From positions 1 to 7,667 of the forward strand of contig JAISAX010000082.1 of NCBI GenBank assembly GCA_031266495.1: a DNA stretch of 7,667 nt, in the 5' to 3' direction. Positions 5,986-7,667 of this stretch are shown here, piece by piece (position 1 is the stretch's first letter; every line of letters starts with the position of its first letter). A model generated the notes under the pieces. That model had not been told where the DNA came from and made no database searches. It saw only the letters and a list, made by a program, of their open reading frames with translations. This DNA is from Opitutaceae bacterium (GTDB taxonomy: Bacteria; Verrucomicrobiota; Verrucomicrobiae; Opitutales; Opitutaceae). Both the position numbers and the translations under genes were made by a program.

Positions 5986-7613
5986 CACCCCGAGGTCAGA
6001 AGTTTGTAGTTCACGGCGTCGAGCAGGGCTTCCCAGGAGGCGTCGATCACGTTGTCGCTCACGCCGACGGTGCCCCAGATGGCGTGGCCGTCGGTCGTTT
6101 CCACGATGACACGGGTGCGGCTGTTGGCGCCGTTGCGGCCGTCGAGGATGCGGACTTTGTAGTCGCTCAGGATGGCGTCTTTTATCTGCGGGTATTCGCT
6201 TTCCAGCGCCAGGCGCAGGGCTTTGTCCAGCGCTCCTACGGGGCCGTTGCATTCGGCCACGGTGTGGCGGGGTTTGCCGTGGATCGTCAGCTTCACCGTC
6301 GCCTCGGCCACGATCCGCTCGCGCTTCGGTTCGCGTTCCACGATCACGCGGTAGCTCTCCACTTCGAAAAACGGGCGCGCTTTCCCGAGGGTGCGCGCGA
6401 GCAGGAGTTTCAGCGAGGCGTCGGCCGCCTCGTATTCGTAGCCTCGGTATTCTTGCTCTTTCAGGTGCTCGATCAGGGTTTTCATTTCCGGGGCTTTTTC
6501 GTCCAGTTGGTAGCCGAGTTCCCTGGCCTTCATCGCGATGCTGGCGCGGCCCGCCATGTCGGATACGAGCACGCGGGTGCGGTTGCCCACCAGCGCGGGG
6601 TCGATGTGTTCGTAGGAGGATTTTATCTTTTGCGCGGCGTTGGCGTGCAGGCCGCCTTTGTGCGCAAAGGCGGATTGGCCGACGTAGGGGGCCTTGGTGT
6701 CGGGTTTCAGGTTGGCGAGTTCGTCGAGGTAGAGTGAGAGTTCGCGGAGTTTTTGCAGGTTGGCGGCGCAGCGGGGGGTGTGGCCCATTTTGAGGATGAG
6801 GCCGGGCAGGGTGGTCACGAGGTTGGCGTTGCCGGTGCGTTCGCCGTAGCCGTTGATGGTGCCTTGCAGGAGGCGGGCGCCGGCGGCGACGCCGGCCAGG
6901 GTGAGGGCCACGCCGAGCCCGGCGTCGTTGTGGCAGTGCACGCCTACCTTGTCGCCGCCGAAGTGGTGGACGATGCGTGTCACGATGGTCTTGAAATCAT
7001 CGGCCAGGGTGCCGCCGTTGGTATCGCAGAGGGTGAGGCAGCTCGCGCCTCCGCGCAGCGCGGCGTCGAGGGTGCGCAGGGCGTAGTCGGGGTCGGCTTT
7101 GTAGCCGTCAAAAAAGTGTTCGGCGTCGTACACGACTTCGCGTCCGCTGGTCGTGAGCCAGGCGAGGGAGTCGTTGATCATGGCGAGGTTTTCGTCGAGC
7201 GTGGTGCGGAGGATTCCGGTGACGTGGAGGGGCCAGGTTTTGCCGACGATCGTCATGACGGGCACGCCGCTGTCGAGAAGGGTGCGCAGTTGCGCGTCCT
7301 CGTTCGCCCGGACGCCGGCGCGGCGCGTGGAGCCGAAGGCCGCGAGGCGGGCGTGCCTGAGCCGGAGGTTGGCCGCTTCGGCAAAAAAGGTGATGTCGCG
7401 CGGGTTGGAGCCGGGGAAGCCGCCTTCGATGTAGTCCATGCCAAACTGGTCGAGTTTTTCCGCGATGAGGAGTTTGTCCGTCACCGAGAAGTTGATGCCT
7501 TCGCCCTGCGTGCCGTCGCGCAGGGTGGTGTCGTAGATCCTGAGGGCGGCGGCGGGAGCGGCAAGGAGCACGAGAGAAAGGGCCAGCGGACTGACCTGAA
7601 CGGAAAACTTCAT
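5985..7613 (-). CDS. cimA: (R)-citramalate synthase, CimA type
   Basis: Condenses pyruvate and acetyl-CoA to (R)-citramalate, the first step of the threonine-independent route to isoleucine. From the ATG at 7613 the protein has 542 residues, a normal CimA length. The HMGL-like TIM barrel starts with LRIYDTTLRDGTQ (24-36), with catalytic R32/D33. Metal ligands lie in HCHND (226-230), and TINGYGERTGNANL (252-265) and FAHKGGLHANA (316-326) are the other family hallmarks. A LeuA-type regulatory dimerisation domain fills about 400-540 and normally gives isoleucine feedback control. Residues 1-23 (MKF, then a hydrophobic run ending APAAA) look like a Sec signal peptide and are not part of the family. 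A TTG at 7625 gives four more residues; an in-frame GTG at 7571 would shorten the hydrophobic run. None has a ribosome binding site. Homocitrate and isopropylmalate synthases are less likely, given the length and the C-terminal pattern. Confidence 0.93.
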   Translation of the reverse strand: MKFSVQVSPLALSLVLLAAPAAALRIYDTTLRDGTQGEGINFSVTDKLLIAEKLDQFGMDYIEGGFPGSNPRDITFFAEAANLRLRHARLAAFGSTRRAGVRANEDAQLRTLLDSGVPVMTIVGKTWPLHVTGILRTTLDENLAMINDSLAWLTTSGREVVYDAEHFFDGYKADPDYALRTLDAALRGGASCLTLCDTNGGTLADDFKTIVTRIVHHFGGDKVGVHCHNDAGLGVALTLAGVAAGARLLQGTINGYGERTGNANLVTTLPGLILKMGHTPRCAANLQKLRELSLYLDELANLKPDTKAPYVGQSAFAHKGGLHANAAQKIKSSYEHIDPALVGNRTRVLVSDMAGRASIAMKARELGYQLDEKAPEMKTLIEHLKEQEYRGYEYEAADASLKLLLARTLGKARPFFEVESYRVIVEREPKRERIVAEATVKLTIHGKPRHTVAECNGPVGALDKALRLALESEYPQIKDAILSDYKVRILDGRNGANSRTRVIVETTDGHAIWGTVGVSDNVIDASWEALLDAVNYKLLTSG

Positions 7614-7667
7614 GGGAAGACGCAATCGGAAAAGGTAACAAGGCAGTTAATCGCCGCCGGGTTGCCA
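7614..7667 (-). other. Upstream region of cimA to the window edge
   Basis: 54 bases with no convincing promoter, riboswitch or leader peptide. No purine-rich ribosome binding site precedes the ATG on the minus strand; the bases just upstream are pyrimidine-rich. Confidence 0.4.

Noticed and set aside
5854..6252. N-terminal extension of the Wzz-like frame
   Set aside because: Overlaps the 3' end of cimA on the same strand in another frame and the palindromic module, and reads as low-complexity Arg/Pro/His sequence; the ATG at 5853 is the credible start.
6084..6737. 217-residue plus-strand open frame opposite cimA
   Set aside because: Shadow of cimA; Gly/Val/Phe-rich with no recognisable family.

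Overview
The window is GC-rich bacterial DNA that looks like a Verrucomicrobiota chromosome, most likely of the Opitutaceae. This placement is an inference. It rests on the GspE/GspF pair, the full-length CimA-type citramalate synthase, the near absence of Shine-Dalgarno sequences before the starts, and palindromic and heptamer repeats between genes. No rRNA or other marker gene is present to confirm it.

Left part (1-2984, + strand): a 5'-truncated GspE/PilB-type secretion ATPase runs in from beyond the window edge. It is followed by a GspF/PilC-type inner-membrane platform protein. Together they are the motor and membrane platform of a type II secretion or type IV pilus machine. The 192 bp between them is unusual. 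It holds a perfect 19-bp hairpin that includes the ATPase stop codon, two heptanucleotide repeat arrays in opposite orientation, and a run of 20 cytosines.

Middle part (2985-4922, + strand): a palindrome-rich element of about 137 bp with 10-bp terminal inverted repeats begins at the base after the gspF stop codon. Next comes a two-gene cassette: an OLD/ABC-like AAA ATPase and a small TOPRIM-like protein resembling DUF3226. An ATPase paired with a separate TOPRIM protein has the architecture of a split OLD-type nuclease system, and PARIS (AriA/AriB) is the best-known example. This is the best candidate here for an undescribed anti-phage or genome-defence system. The claim rests on motifs and gene order only.

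Right part (4951-7613, - strand): a short Wzz-like polysaccharide chain-length protein converges on the TOPRIM gene with a 28-bp gap. Upstream of it, on the same strand, lies a complete (R)-citramalate synthase gene (cimA). The only ATG start of cimA gives the enzyme an N-terminus that looks like a Sec signal peptide, which is unexpected for a cytosolic enzyme of isoleucine synthesis. A second palindromic module touches the cimA stop codon. The segment upstream of cimA (7614-7667) shows no clear promoter.
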